64,000 nt of DNA, from positions 501,729 through 565,728 of the forward strand of contig NZ_KB933398.1 of NCBI RefSeq assembly GCF_000392615.1. The letters run 5' to 3'. This stretch comes from Lysinibacillus sphaericus OT4b.31 (GTDB lineage Bacteria > Bacillota > Bacilli > Bacillales_A > Planococcaceae). The notes under the pieces were generated by a model. It searched no databases. It worked only from the letters and a program-made list of their open reading frames with translations, and was not told the origin of the DNA. Positions 9,313-20,720 of the stretch are shown piece after piece (the stretch's first letter is position 1; each line of letters opens with the position of its first letter). A program made the translations under genes and the position numbers.

Positions 9313-9907
9313 TTGATACTCACCTCTATTTATCGAAAAATACGATTGTTTATATTGTAATTATATAATATTTAGTATTAAAAATAACTGTAAACATGTA
9401 GATAAGCTAAATAAAAGTTAAATAGATGTTTAGAACTGCTTAGCTTTTAGTTACGCTAGGAGTTATTTTGTGTGGAATCTCAGTGTAATTTCTTAGCAAA
9501 ATAGTTGGAGGACAAAAATACTTGAACTAGTACTCTATAATTTTTCTTCTCTGTAATTGATTCCATTCTAAAGAAAAAGGATATAGTATAGATATTGTTG
9601 TTTATGCAAAATGTCACAAAACCGCTACAATTAGCGCTTCCTGATAGGTTTCCACTATGTTGCTAGATGAAATCCATTCTCAATTAGTTATATTTTATTG
9701 AAAATGAAGTAAGTTGATTCTCATTGTCAGCATCCTTTAGCAATAAACTGAAAATGCTTACAAAGTCTTTGTTTTGCAAGATGTCATTAGAGAAGTTGGA
9801 AAGTGATTGAAATGGTTTGCATAGAGAACGATTTTCAGTTAAGATTAGAATGATGATAATTAAGGAATGGTTCCCCATTCAATGAACACACTATGGAGGT
9901 AATTTTA
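9313..9907. other. Long intergenic region between LysR gene and suf operon
   Basis: Nearly 600 nt without a gene. It must hold the promoters of the minus-strand LysR gene and of sufC. At 9715-9729 lies TGATTCTCATTGTCA, which matches a 7-1-7 Fur-type inverted repeat (TGATAAT-N-ATTATCA) at 11 of 14 arm positions. It is about 180 nt upstream of sufC and weak evidence on its own. The rest shows no clear structure. The ribosome site of sufC is GGAGG just before 9908. Confidence 0.4.
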
Positions 9908-10687
9908 ATGTCAACTTTAGTAATTAAAGATCTTCACGTTGAAATCGACGGGAAAGAGATTTTAAAAGGCGTAAACCTTACAATCAATACAAATGAAATC
10001 CATGCAATCATGGGACCAAATGGTACGGGTAAATCTACATTAGCTTCTGCTATTATGGGTCACCCTAAATACGAAGTAACTTCTGGTACAGTTGAGCTTG
10101 ATGGCGAAAACGTACTTGAAATGGAAGTAGACGAACGTGCACAAGCTGGATTATTCCTAGCAATGCAGTACCCATCAGAAATTGCTGGTGTTACAAATGC
10201 AGACTTCTTACGCTCAGCTATCAATGCTCGTCGTGAAGAAGGCGATGAAATTTCACTGATGAAATTCATCCGCGAATTAGATAAAAACATGGAATTCCTT
10301 GAAATGCATGAAGATATGGCACAACGCTACTTAAACGAAGGTTTCTCAGGCGGTGAGAAAAAACGTAACGAAATTCTTCAGTTAATGATGATTAAGCCAG
10401 CATTTGCAATTTTAGATGAAATCGACTCTGGTCTTGATATTGATGCACTGAAAGTTGTATCTAAAGGCATTAACGCAATGCGTGGCGAAGGCTTTGGATG
10501 CTTGATGATTACACACTATCAACGTTTACTGAACTACATTACGCCTGATCATGTACACGTAATGATGCAAGGTCGTGTTGTAAAATCTGGTGGAGCAGAG
10601 CTAGCTCAACGCTTAGAAGCAGAAGGCTATGACTGGATTAAAAGAGAACTAGGTATCGAAGAAGAAACAGAAGAACAAGAAGCATAA
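9908..10687 (+). CDS. sufC: SUF system ATPase SufC
   Basis: Soluble ABC-type ATPase of the SufBCD scaffold on which Fe-S clusters are assembled in the cytoplasm. Motifs: Walker A GPNGTGKS, signature FSGGEKKRNE (the variant typical of SufC), Walker B FAILDEIDSGLD. About 259 residues, normal for the family. The ATG at 9908 is preferred because GGAGG at 9895-9899 is correctly placed for it, whereas the ATG at 9893 overlaps that site. First gene of sufCDSUB; sufD follows after 18 nt. Confidence 0.97.
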   Translation: MSTLVIKDLHVEIDGKEILKGVNLTINTNEIHAIMGPNGTGKSTLASAIMGHPKYEVTSGTVELDGENVLEMEVDERAQAGLFLAMQYPSEIAGVTNADFLRSAINARREEGDEISLMKFIRELDKNMEFLEMHEDMAQRYLNEGFSGGEKKRNEILQLMMIKPAFAILDEIDSGLDIDALKVVSKGINAMRGEGFGCLMITHYQRLLNYITPDHVHVMMQGRVVKSGGAELAQRLEAEGYDWIKRELGIEEETEEQEA

Positions 10688-10705
10688 GAAGGAGGACGAA
10701 CTAGC

Positions 10706-13660
<2,955 letters not shown>

Positions 13661-13678
13661 ACGAACTAAAGCATCCAT

Positions 13679-13739
13679 TATCCCCTTAAAGCACTGGATT
13701 TCAGCTTCACTTGAGGGATCGAAGCAATCTTTAGGGGAT
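13679..13739 (+). other. Imperfect inverted repeat between sufU and sufB
   Basis: The 130-nt gap before sufB is the only real gap in the operon. It contains arms ATCCCCTTAAAG (13680-13691) and CTTTAGGGGAT (13729-13739), complementary apart from one bulge, with about 37 nt between. No T-run follows, so it is not a standard terminator. It may set sufB expression apart by RNA processing or stability. Confidence 0.45.
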
Positions 13740-13790
13740 GGCGACTTTAGACTAGATAAAGAACATTAATTCGTGAACGGAGGAGAAATA

Positions 13791-15188
13791 ATGGCTAAAA
13801 AAATGCCTGATATTGGCGATTACAAATACGGATTCCATGACAAGGACGTATCAATTTTCCGTTCAAAACGTGGTTTAACTGAAGAAATCGTCCGTGAAAT
13901 TTCAAATATGAAACAAGAGCCAGAGTGGATGCTTGAATACCGGTTAAAAGCACTTGAAACTTTCTATGCAAAACCAATGCCACAGTGGGGTGGCGAACTC
14001 GGCGATTTAGACTTTGATGAAATTACGTATTACGTAAAACCATCAGAAGCAACACAAAAATCTTGGGATGAAGTACCTGAAGAAATCAAAGCAACTTTTG
14101 ACAAATTAGGCATTCCAGAAGCAGAACAAAAATATCTTGCAGGTGTATCAGCTCAATATGAATCTGAGGTAGTATACCACAACATGAAACAAGATCTTGA
14201 AGATATGGGAATTGTCTTTAAAGATACAGACTCAGCACTTCGTGAAAACGAAGACATCTTCAAAAAATATTGGGGTACAGTGATTCCTTACTCTGACAAT
14301 AAGTTCTCTGCTCTTAACTCAGCAGTATGGTCAGGTGGTTCATTTATCTATGTACCACCAGGTGTAAAAGTGGAAACACCTCTTCAAGCTTACTTCCGAA
14401 TTAACTCTGAAAACATGGGGCAATTCGAACGTACGTTAATTATCGTAGACGAAGGTGCACACGTACACTATGTTGAAGGTTGTACAGCACCTGTTTACAC
14501 AACGAACTCTTTACACTCAGCGGTAGTAGAAATTGTTGTACGTAAAGATGCATACTGCCGTTATACAACGATTCAAAACTGGGCGAACAACGTTTACAAC
14601 CTAGTAACAAAACGTACAATTGTTGAAGCAAACGGTACAATGGAATGGATCGACGGTAACATTGGTTCTAAATTAACAATGAAATACCCAGCTTGTATCC
14701 TTAAAGGAGAAGGCGCTCGTGGTATGACGTTATCAATCGCATTAGCAGGTAAAGGACAACATCAACATGCTGGAGCGAAAATGATTCACTTAGCGCCAAA
14801 TACGTCTTCCACAATCGTATCTAAATCGATTGCAAAACAAGGTGGTAAAGTAACATATATGGGTCAAGTACGTTTCGGTCCTAAAGCGAGTGGCGCACGT
14901 GCGAACATTGAATGTGATACGTTAATCATGGATAACGAATCTACTTCAGATACAATTCCATACAACGAAATTTTAAATGATAATGTTTCTTTAGAGCATG
15001 AAGCGAAAGTTTCGAAAGTATCAGAAGAACAATTATTCTACTTAATGTCTCGTGGTATTTCTGAAGAAGAAGCGACAGAAATGATCGTTATGGGCTTCAT
15101 CGAGCCATTCACAAAAGAATTACCAATGGAATATGCAGTAGAAATGAACCGTCTTATCAAGTTCGAGATGGAAGGTTCAATCGGATAA
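13791..15188 (+). CDS. sufB: Fe-S assembly scaffold protein SufB
   Basis: A 465-residue SufB, partner of SufD and SufC and the main site of cluster assembly. Conserved regions: [52 protein letters not shown], and the C-terminal [14 protein letters not shown]. The ATG at 13791 follows GGAGGAGA; the in-frame GTG at 13773 has no site. Last gene of sufCDSUB, followed by a strong terminator. Confidence 0.97.
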   Translation: MAKKMPDIGDYKYGFHDKDVSIFRSKRGLTEEIVREISNMKQEPEWMLEYRLKALETFYAKPMPQWGGELGDLDFDEITYYVKPSEATQKSWDEVPEEIKATFDKLGIPEAEQKYLAGVSAQYESEVVYHNMKQDLEDMGIVFKDTDSALRENEDIFKKYWGTVIPYSDNKFSALNSAVWSGGSFIYVPPGVKVETPLQAYFRINSENMGQFERTLIIVDEGAHVHYVEGCTAPVYTTNSLHSAVVEIVVRKDAYCRYTTIQNWANNVYNLVTKRTIVEANGTMEWIDGNIGSKLTMKYPACILKGEGARGMTLSIALAGKGQHQHAGAKMIHLAPNTSSTIVSKSIAKQGGKVTYMGQVRFGPKASGARANIECDTLIMDNESTSDTIPYNEILNDNVSLEHEAKVSKVSEEQLFYLMSRGISEEEATEMIVMGFIEPFTKELPMEYAVEMNRLIKFEMEGSIG

Positions 15189-15194
15189 CACAAC

Positions 15195-15236
15195 AAAACC
15201 CTTGTCACAACAATGTTTGTGACAAGGGTTTTTTTT
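15195..15236 (+). terminator. Terminator of suf operon
   Basis: A 16-bp stem (arm AACCCTTGTCACAA and its complement) around the loop CAATGT, followed by eight T residues. Confidence 0.95.
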
Positions 15237-15438
15237 ATAAAACTTGGGGGATTATTCAACAAATTGACATTATGAAGAATTTGCCTTTGTCTTGTAAGCT
15301 GACCTGGTAACCTCTTAAAATATATTCTTCGCTTTACGACTCTGCAAAGGTTTAGAAATGGCCTGTTTGTCTAAAGCTAATCACACATCTTTTGTTTGAA
15401 GTCACTTATCAGTCAACAATTATTTTATCGTTAGGTGG

Positions 15439-15467
15439 TTGACATTTTTATTAGTTGTAACTATAAT
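15439..15467 (+). promoter_or_regulatory. Consensus promoter of the Rrf2 gene
   Basis: TTGACA (15439-15444), a 17-bp spacer and TATAAT (15462-15467): a perfect sigma-A promoter. The -10 lies inside the palindromic operator, so the gene is very probably self-repressed. Confidence 0.93.
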
Positions 15468-15476
15468 AGTTACAAC
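15454..15476 (+). promoter_or_regulatory. Palindromic operator O1 of the Rrf2 repressor
   Basis: A perfect 23-bp palindrome: GTTGTAACTAT, a central A, then ATAGTTACAAC. It covers the -10 hexamer of the Rrf2 promoter. A near-copy stands before the DsbA-like gene (15972-15994). Confidence 0.9.
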
Positions 15477-15490
15477 AGGAGGTGCTAAAT

Positions 15491-15928
15491 ATAAAAATTA
15501 GTAGTCGTTTTACAATGGCTGTTCATATTTTATCAATTTTAAAACACAATCCATCAACTGTGTGTACTTCTGAATACATGGCAGAAAGCGTAAATACAAA
15601 TCCAGTAGTGATTAGGAAAATTGTCTCCTATCTTAAAAAGGCAGGTCTTGTGCAAGTGCGTCGTGGAATGGGAGGAGCATTTTTACTGAAAGATTTACAT
15701 CTTATTCCGTTGTTAGATGTGTATCGTGCTGTTGAAGTTGTAGAAGAAGATAGATTATTTCATTTTCATGATCAACCGAATCCTAATTGTCCTATAGGTG
15801 CAAATATCCAATCTGTTTTAGAACTAATACTAGTTCAAGCACAGGAGGCCATGGAACAAGTTTTAAAAAACATCACAATGGAACATGTAGTGACATCGTT
15901 AATAGATGAAATCCATAACAAACAGTAA
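15491..15928 (+). CDS. Rrf2-family transcriptional repressor, possible AUA start
   Basis: About 145 residues with an N-terminal winged helix (ISSRFTMAVHIL, NTNPVVIRKIVSYLKKAGLV, RRGMGGAFLL). It lacks the three-cysteine cluster of IscR/NsrR (only one Cys, in PNCPIG, in that region), so it is a YwnA-like, non-Fe-S member. Family proteins usually begin MKISSRF. Here that methionine position is ATA at 15491, exactly 7 nt after AGGAGGT (15477-15483). The only upstream in-frame start, GTG 15482, lies inside this ribosome site. Either AUA is the real start, or GTG is used through a site I cannot see. Autoregulation is implied by the operator over its -10. Confidence 0.85.
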   Translation: MKISSRFTMAVHILSILKHNPSTVCTSEYMAESVNTNPVVIRKIVSYLKKAGLVQVRRGMGGAFLLKDLHLIPLLDVYRAVEVVEEDRLFHFHDQPNPNCPIGANIQSVLELILVQAQEAMEQVLKNITMEHVVTSLIDEIHNKQ

Positions 15929-15933
15929 TGTGA

Positions 15934-15957
15934 ATGCATTCATTTTAGAGAATGCAT
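15934..15957 (+). terminator. Weak hairpin after the Rrf2 gene
   Basis: An 8-bp perfect stem ATGCATTC / GAATGCAT with an 8-nt loop, followed by ATTTATTTG. The T-run is poor, so termination may be partial. Confidence 0.45.
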
Positions 15958-15971
15958 ATTTATTTGCAATA

Positions 15972-15994
15972 GTTGTAACCAAAATAGTTACAAC
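15972..15994 (+). promoter_or_regulatory. Second Rrf2 operator (O2), before the DsbA-like gene
   Basis: GTTGTAACCAA, A, ATAGTTACAAC: 21 of 23 positions identical to O1. It covers the -35 and spacer of a candidate promoter (TTGTAA 15973-15978, 16 bp, TATAGA 15995-16000). The DsbA-like gene is thus a likely direct target of the neighbouring repressor. Confidence 0.88.
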
Positions 15995-16018
15995 TATAGA
16001 GAAAGTGAGGGACTTAAG

Positions 16019-16618
16019 ATGACACTAAAAATTAAAGCCTATTCGGATTTTATATGTCCCTTTTGTTTTTTAGGAAAAGGGCCATTAGATGAGCTTGTAA
16101 AAGAAAAAGATGTTGAAGTAGAATGGATGCCATTTGAATTACGTCCTACCCCTTTTCCGAAAATCGACCCATGGAAAGAACCCGAAAAATTAGGGTCATG
16201 GGATTCTTTTATACTTCCTACTGCGAAAAAGCTTGGAATCGAAATGCGTTTACCACGTGTTTCCCCGCATCCATACACGCATGTAGCTTTTGAAGGATAT
16301 CAATTCGCAAAAGAACAAGGAAAAGGAAATGAATTTCATCATAGAGTCTTTACTGCGTTTTTCCAGGAAGAACAAAATATTGAGGACATTGAAGTATTAA
16401 CACATTTGGCGAGCGAAGTAGGTCTCCCGAGCGATTATTTTAAAGAAGCTTTACTTTCAGGGAAATATCGCGAAGTCCATCAAAAGGCTTTAAATCATGC
16501 ATATGAAGAAGCAAATATTACGGCTGTTCCGACGCTAATCATTGGTGATGAAGTGATCCAAGGATTAGCTAGTAAAGAAAGATTAGCGCAAATCATCGAT
16601 AAACAATTAGCAAAATAA
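16019..16618 (+). CDS. DsbA-family oxidoreductase (FrnE-like)
   Basis: A 199-residue cytosolic thioredoxin-fold protein with the insert of the DsbA/FrnE family. The active site CPFC is at the end of the first strand (DFICPFCFLGK), and the cis-proline loop is ITAVPTLIIG. No signal peptide. Such proteins catalyse thiol-disulfide exchange or isomerise small molecules under thiol or electrophile stress. The ribosome site is GTGAGGG and the gene sits 24 nt after operator O2. With the nitroreductase next door this looks like a stress module answering oxidants or quinone-like electrophiles (inference). Confidence 0.88.
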   Translation: MTLKIKAYSDFICPFCFLGKGPLDELVKEKDVEVEWMPFELRPTPFPKIDPWKEPEKLGSWDSFILPTAKKLGIEMRLPRVSPHPYTHVAFEGYQFAKEQGKGNEFHHRVFTAFFQEEQNIEDIEVLTHLASEVGLPSDYFKEALLSGKYREVHQKALNHAYEEANITAVPTLIIGDEVIQGLASKERLAQIIDKQLAK

Positions 16619-16806
16619 ACAAAATCATGACAATGTGTAAGTGGCTTAGCTATTAGTGATGAACCAGTAAGAGGTTGTTCCAAAAGAAAAACAATATGCT
16701 TAGAGGTATCATATTATTTTTTGATACAAAGGTAAAAAAGAGGTTTGAAGACTGTTTAGACAGCCCATCATAAAAATAAATCAGTTAAAACTTGGAGGAA
16801 TTTAAA

Positions 16807-17409
16807 ATGTCAGTAACTACATCAAATGTAAAAGAAGCAATTATCAACCGTCGTTCAATTCGTAAAGTGAAAAAGAACGAAACAATCACTAAAGAAAGAA
16901 TCAATGAACTGTTAAAAACAGCTGTACATGCACCATCATCTTTTAATATGCAAAGTGCACGTGTCGTTGTAGTGATGGATAAGGAGCATGATAAGTTCTG
17001 GAATATTGTAAAAGAAACACTAAGCTTACGTGTTCCAGAAGAAAGCTTTGCTGCTACTGTAGAAAGACTACAAGGATTTAAAGATGGAGTAGGAACAATT
17101 CTATTCTTTGAAAATCAAGCAACAATAAAACAAATGCAAGAAAACGCACCATCATATAAAGAGCAATTCCCATATTGGTCACATCAAGGAAGTGCAATGT
17201 TACAATACGCTACATGGTTATCTTTAACTGCTGAAGGCATTGGAGCATCCATACAGCACTATAACCCAATTATTGATGAGGAAGTAAAACAAACTTGGGA
17301 TATCCCAGGTGAATGGAGCTTAATAGCACAAATGCCATTTGGTGAACCAAATGAACAACCAGGAGAAAAAACAGCATTACCTTATGAAGATATTGTGAGA
17401 TTTTATTAA
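16807..17409 (+). CDS. Nitroreductase family protein
   Basis: A 200-residue FMN-dependent nitroreductase fold: INRRSIRKVKK (phosphate-binding start of the family), HAPSSFNMQSAR, then GIGASIQHYNP and PFGEPNEQPG toward the C-terminus. It reduces nitro compounds, quinones or enals with NAD(P)H. The ATG at 16807 follows GGAGGA; the TTG at 16792 overlaps that site. It lies about 190 nt after the DsbA-like gene with no terminator between. No Rrf2 operator is visible directly upstream, so it may be read through or separately controlled. Confidence 0.88.
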   Translation: MSVTTSNVKEAIINRRSIRKVKKNETITKERINELLKTAVHAPSSFNMQSARVVVVMDKEHDKFWNIVKETLSLRVPEESFAATVERLQGFKDGVGTILFFENQATIKQMQENAPSYKEQFPYWSHQGSAMLQYATWLSLTAEGIGASIQHYNPIIDEEVKQTWDIPGEWSLIAQMPFGEPNEQPGEKTALPYEDIVRFY

Positions 17410-17457
17410 TATTAAAAAAACAATTTACAACACTAAATAATGATTTAAACGTAAAGG

Positions 17458-17506
17458 CACCCTATATAGTAGACCATAAAAGTTTACTTTATAGGGTGTT
17501 TTTTGT
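17458..17506 (+). terminator. Terminator after the nitroreductase gene
   Basis: A long stem: CACCCTATATAGTAGAC pairs with GTTTACTTTATAGGGTG (one wobble, one mismatch), followed by T6. Confidence 0.9.
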
Positions 17507-17588
17507 TATTCCAAGTGAAATTTATTTAGAGAAGCGCTATAGAGCTCTTCACATAAACTCTTTGATATCTCCAGATAAACTTCGAATT

Positions 17589-17612
17589 ATCTTCATATAA
17601 GCTTCAGATTGC
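17589..17612 (+). promoter_or_regulatory. Response-regulator operator before ABC transporter
   Basis: A 24-bp block running ATCTTCATATAA then GCTTCAGATTGC, holding two CTTCA repeats 11 bp apart, as OmpR-type regulators bind. A third CTTCG sits 11 bp further upstream (17580). The same block, 21 of 24 bases identical, stands before the response-regulator gene on the other strand (22916-22939). A -10-like TATATA follows 3 bp later. Confidence 0.8.
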
Positions 17613-17648
17613 TCTTATATAGTTAGAGTTATCAAGGAGGTAATGTAA

Positions 17649-19082
17649 ATGAATTTTATCAAACGTGCAGTTTTGAGTGTCAAAGCAAGAAAGGGGAAAT
17701 CGCTAATTTTATTCGCCGTATTTTTAGTTGTCGCTAATTTAGTATTAGCGGGATTTGCCATACAAAATGTCTCAAAGACTGCAAATGATCTAGCTAGACA
17801 AAAGTTAGGAGTTGACGTGAGTCTTAGGTTGGACGAGGAAAAACTGATGCAAAATGTAGCGAAACAGCGAGAAGAAAATCCAGGTGGGAGAATAAAACAT
17901 CCGGAGCTTTCTGCAGAAGAAGCAGACCAATTAGCTAAATTATCATACGTAGAAGATTTTAATTATCTAAAAAGTGAGATGCTTGTTGCGGACGGTTACA
18001 CACCCGTTAATGCTGACAAAGGTGGAGAGGCAGTAGGTGGATCGGTAGGGGGCAATAATAATGGCAGCATGAAAATGCCAGATACTTTCTTTCAAGGTGT
18101 GAGAAGTTCTGATTTATTGAAGGATTTTAAAGAGGGAACAAATAAAATTGTTGAGGGACGCCCAATAACACCAGAAGATAAGAATAAGAAAGTAGTCTTG
18201 ATTGAAGAACGGTTAGCAGAACAAAACGAGCTTCAAGTTGGTGATAAGTTAAAGATCAAATCAACTGATGAAGTTTCGAAAGTGGAATTGGAAATTGTAG
18301 GAATTTACAAAAATTCTGACATAACTAACTTTGAGGAATCATTACCACCAATGATGCATCCATCAAATAGAGTGTATGCCAATTATGATTCGATGAAAGA
18401 ATTTAATGAAAATGATAATGTCAATGATACAACAATTAACGAAGCAATTTACTACTTAAAAGATCCCGAAAGTATTGCGGACTTTAAAGCAGAAGGAAAG
18501 AAAACAACTATTGATTTTGATTTATTTAAATTAGATGCACATGATGCGTTGTATCAAAAAATGGTAGGCCCTATTGAGAATATAGCCTCCACTTCAAAGT
18601 GGATCGTATACTTAGTTTCCATTAGTGGATCCATCATTTTAGGTTTAATAATTATGTTGACAATAAAAGAGCGACGGAAAGAACTCGGGATTTTATTGGC
18701 AATTGGTGAGAAAAAAAGAAAATTAGTTGGACAACTTTTAGTAGAAGTATTATGTGTAGCTGTATTAGCATTTGGCATTTCGATAATTACAGGTGAAACA
18801 GTATCTCAAAAAATGGGAGACAGTTTATTACAGAAAGAAGTTATTGCTTCTGAAGAGCAACAACAAGAATCAAATAATCTAGGGTTCTCGTTTGGTATGA
18901 TGAATGGCCAAGATAAAAACAAAGATGTGGATCCTATTGACAATATAGATGTAAGTATATCATCCCAAGATGTCTTGAATTTAGGGGGATTAGGTCTATT
19001 AATTGTGGTTTTATCAACACTTCTTCCAGCATTATCGATTCTTCGATTAAATCCAAAAGAAATTTTATTAAAAGATGAATAG
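17649..19082 (+). CDS. FtsX/MacB-type ABC transporter permease
   Basis: A 477-residue permease. One membrane segment at about 18-40, an extracellular MacB-type periplasmic-core domain (about 45-310), then three segments (about 320-345, 370-395, 445-468) in FtsX order, ending LRLNPKEILLKDE. MacB-fold permeases do not form a classical channel; they couple ATP use to mechanical export or sensing, often of peptides. AAGGAGG precedes the ATG. It forms an operon with the ATPase 9 nt downstream and is probably controlled by the two-component system at 20767-22885. The layout recalls Vex/Vnc of streptococci. Confidence 0.88.
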   Translation: MNFIKRAVLSVKARKGKSLILFAVFLVVANLVLAGFAIQNVSKTANDLARQKLGVDVSLRLDEEKLMQNVAKQREENPGGRIKHPELSAEEADQLAKLSYVEDFNYLKSEMLVADGYTPVNADKGGEAVGGSVGGNNNGSMKMPDTFFQGVRSSDLLKDFKEGTNKIVEGRPITPEDKNKKVVLIEERLAEQNELQVGDKLKIKSTDEVSKVELEIVGIYKNSDITNFEESLPPMMHPSNRVYANYDSMKEFNENDNVNDTTINEAIYYLKDPESIADFKAEGKKTTIDFDLFKLDAHDALYQKMVGPIENIASTSKWIVYLVSISGSIILGLIIMLTIKERRKELGILLAIGEKKRKLVGQLLVEVLCVAVLAFGISIITGETVSQKMGDSLLQKEVIASEEQQQESNNLGFSFGMMNGQDKNKDVDPIDNIDVSISSQDVLNLGGLGLLIVVLSTLLPALSILRLNPKEILLKDE

Positions 19083-19091
19083 GAGAGACTA

Positions 19092-19769
19092 ATGGATACT
19101 ATTTTACAGTTTAGAAATCTACAATACTATTATCAAAGTAATAATAAGAAAAACACGCTTTTAGAGAATGTAAATTTTACGTTTGAAGCGGGGTGCTTTT
19201 ATAGCATTTTAGGACCATCAGGGTCAGGAAAAACAACAGCCCTTAGCTTAGCAAGTGGATTAGATAATCCAAAAGAAGGACATGTGCTCTACAAAGGAAA
19301 AGATATACGAAAGATTGGACTAAATACTTATCGAAATAAATACGTTTCGATAATCTTTCAATCATATAATCTCATTACGTATATGACTGCTCTTCAAAAT
19401 GTAGTCACGGCAATGGAAATTACAGGGGTTAATGTGAAAGATAAAAAGGGAAGAGCGCTAGAGTTATTAGGAAAAGTTGGCTTAACGGAAGTAGAAGCAA
19501 AACGAAAGGTATTACAATTAAGCGGTGGTCAACAACAGCGTGTAGCAATTGCTCGTGCATTATCTAGCAATGTAGATTTATTAATTGCTGATGAACCCAC
19601 TGGGAATCTCGATGAGAAGACTTCTGTGGAAATTGTTGAGTTATTTAAAGATCTAGCCCATAAAGAAAATAAATGCATCATTGTCGTCACGCATTCTCAG
19701 GAAGTAGCTAAACAATCAGATAAAGTAGTGTATCTTGAAAAAAGAAATTTAGTTTGCAAAAATTTGTAG
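19092..19769 (+). CDS. ABC transporter ATP-binding protein (LolD/MacB class)
   Basis: A 225-residue ATPase: Walker [10 protein letters not shown]-loop IIFQSYNL, signature LSGGQQQRVAIARAL, Walker B LLIADEPTGNLD, H-loop VVTHS. It energises the permease encoded just upstream. A strong terminator follows. Confidence 0.95.
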   Translation: MDTILQFRNLQYYYQSNNKKNTLLENVNFTFEAGCFYSILGPSGSGKTTALSLASGLDNPKEGHVLYKGKDIRKIGLNTYRNKYVSIIFQSYNLITYMTALQNVVTAMEITGVNVKDKKGRALELLGKVGLTEVEAKRKVLQLSGGQQQRVAIARALSSNVDLLIADEPTGNLDEKTSVEIVELFKDLAHKENKCIIVVTHSQEVAKQSDKVVYLEKRNLVCKNL

Positions 19770-19783
19770 GGGAAATAGATAAT

Positions 19784-19819
19784 AAAACCTTTATCAAAAC
19801 TCGTTTTGATAAAGGTTTT
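19784..19819 (+). terminator. Terminator after ABC transporter genes
   Basis: A 17-bp perfect stem: AAAACCTTTATCAAAAC, loop TC, GTTTTGATAAAGGTTTT. The 3' arm itself ends in T4. Confidence 0.88.
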
Positions 19820-19893
19820 AAAATATACTAGCGGCCAACCAATCGATATAAACAACTTTTAATAATCTAGAAAATTAAAAAGGAGAGTTAACA

Positions 19894-20253
19894 ATGTGGG
19901 GAAAACTAGCATTTTCCATTGGGTTAGTGTCAATGGGAATAGTAATTGGTTCGTTAACGAATTTGGTGAATTTAAGTGGGAGTGAAGAATCGAATCCATG
20001 CGAAGCAAATATGCAGCAAGATAATAGAATACAAAATCCAGGAGAAATGAAACCTGAACAGTTTGGGGAGTATAGTCCAGGTCCAGGAGAGATGAGGCCA
20101 GAACAATGGGGGGAATATGACCTAAATCAAGAAATGATACCAGAACAGTGGGATGAGAACTCTTCAAATCCAAGAGAAATGTCACCAGAACAACCGGGAA
20201 ATGACGCTCTAAACCAAGATGGCACTATGTCAGGAGCAGCGTCTCCTAACTAA
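19894..20253 (+). CDS. Small membrane-anchored protein with PEQ repeats
   Basis: A 119-residue protein with no known family that I recognise. An N-terminal hydrophobic helix (about 5-27) is followed by a short linker with one Cys (C36), then four tandem repeats of about 15 residues (49-63, 64-78, 79-92, 93-107) of the form P-G-E-M-x-P-E-Q-W-G-E-Y-x-x-x. The repeats decay toward the end. The tail should be extracellular, acidic and proline-rich. AAAAAGGAGAG precedes the ATG, so translation is likely. It lies between the ABC transporter and the two-component genes and could be a ligand, accessory protein or wall-spanning part of that system (inference). Confidence 0.75.
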   Translation: MWGKLAFSIGLVSMGIVIGSLTNLVNLSGSEESNPCEANMQQDNRIQNPGEMKPEQFGEYSPGPGEMRPEQWGEYDLNQEMIPEQWDENSSNPREMSPEQPGNDALNQDGTMSGAASPN

Positions 20254-20459
20254 TATTTATAGATTAGTTTAATAAATTTCTGTCGAGACATCTAGTAAAA
20301 AAAATACACCCTAAAGAGAGCGATGTAAAAGTGACTATACCATCTTTAATAAAATCTTCATCATAGTATAAACCAACCATTAATAAGCTTTTTATGCAGA
20401 AAATAGTTATTTAAACGCTGCTTACTAAAAACTCGCTTCTTGGGCATGGCAATTATACT

Positions 20460-20621
20460 AGTTGATTGGAGCGTAGCGACGAGGAGACTGAAGCCGTGCC
20501 CGCGAAAAGCGTCCGCCGTAGCAGAAATCAACGGGTTCATATAAATACTTCTATTTGAAAAGAAATAAGAATTTAAACAAACTACTCTATTTTTTGAGTT
20601 TGTCTACAATCTGAAGATAGG
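20460..20621 (+). repeat. MITE-like GC-rich interspersed repeat, copy 1
   Basis: Starts AGTTGATTGGAGCG and reaches GAAATCAACGGG, followed by an AT-rich tail (CTATTTGAAAAGAAA, then GAGTTTGTCTACA). The ends GTTGATT / AATCAAC are inverted. It is nearly identical to 52059-52262 but lacks about 50 nt inside. A third, reversed relative lies at 60589-60790. Confidence 0.85.
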
Positions 20622-20626
20622 AAAAA

Positions 20627-20720
20627 GCTGCGAGACTCCTGCGGGAGAATGAACTAGCTAGACCTCGCACGAAACGTAGTGAAGGAGGAGGCTAGCTAGT
20701 TCATATGCGGAAAGCGAGTT
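20627..20720 (+). repeat. GC-rich palindromic repeat element
   Basis: Begins GCGAGACTCCTGCGGGAGAA and ends GCGGAAAGCGAG, the flanking pattern of a repeat widespread in Bacillaceae intergenic regions. The centre holds the inverted pair GAACTAGCTAG (20651-20661) / CTAGCTAGTTC (20692-20702). It may form a long hairpin; function unknown. Confidence 0.75.

Noticed and set aside
9684..9878. 64-codon minus-strand ORF upstream of sufC
   Set aside because: No ribosome site and it lies over the probable suf control region.
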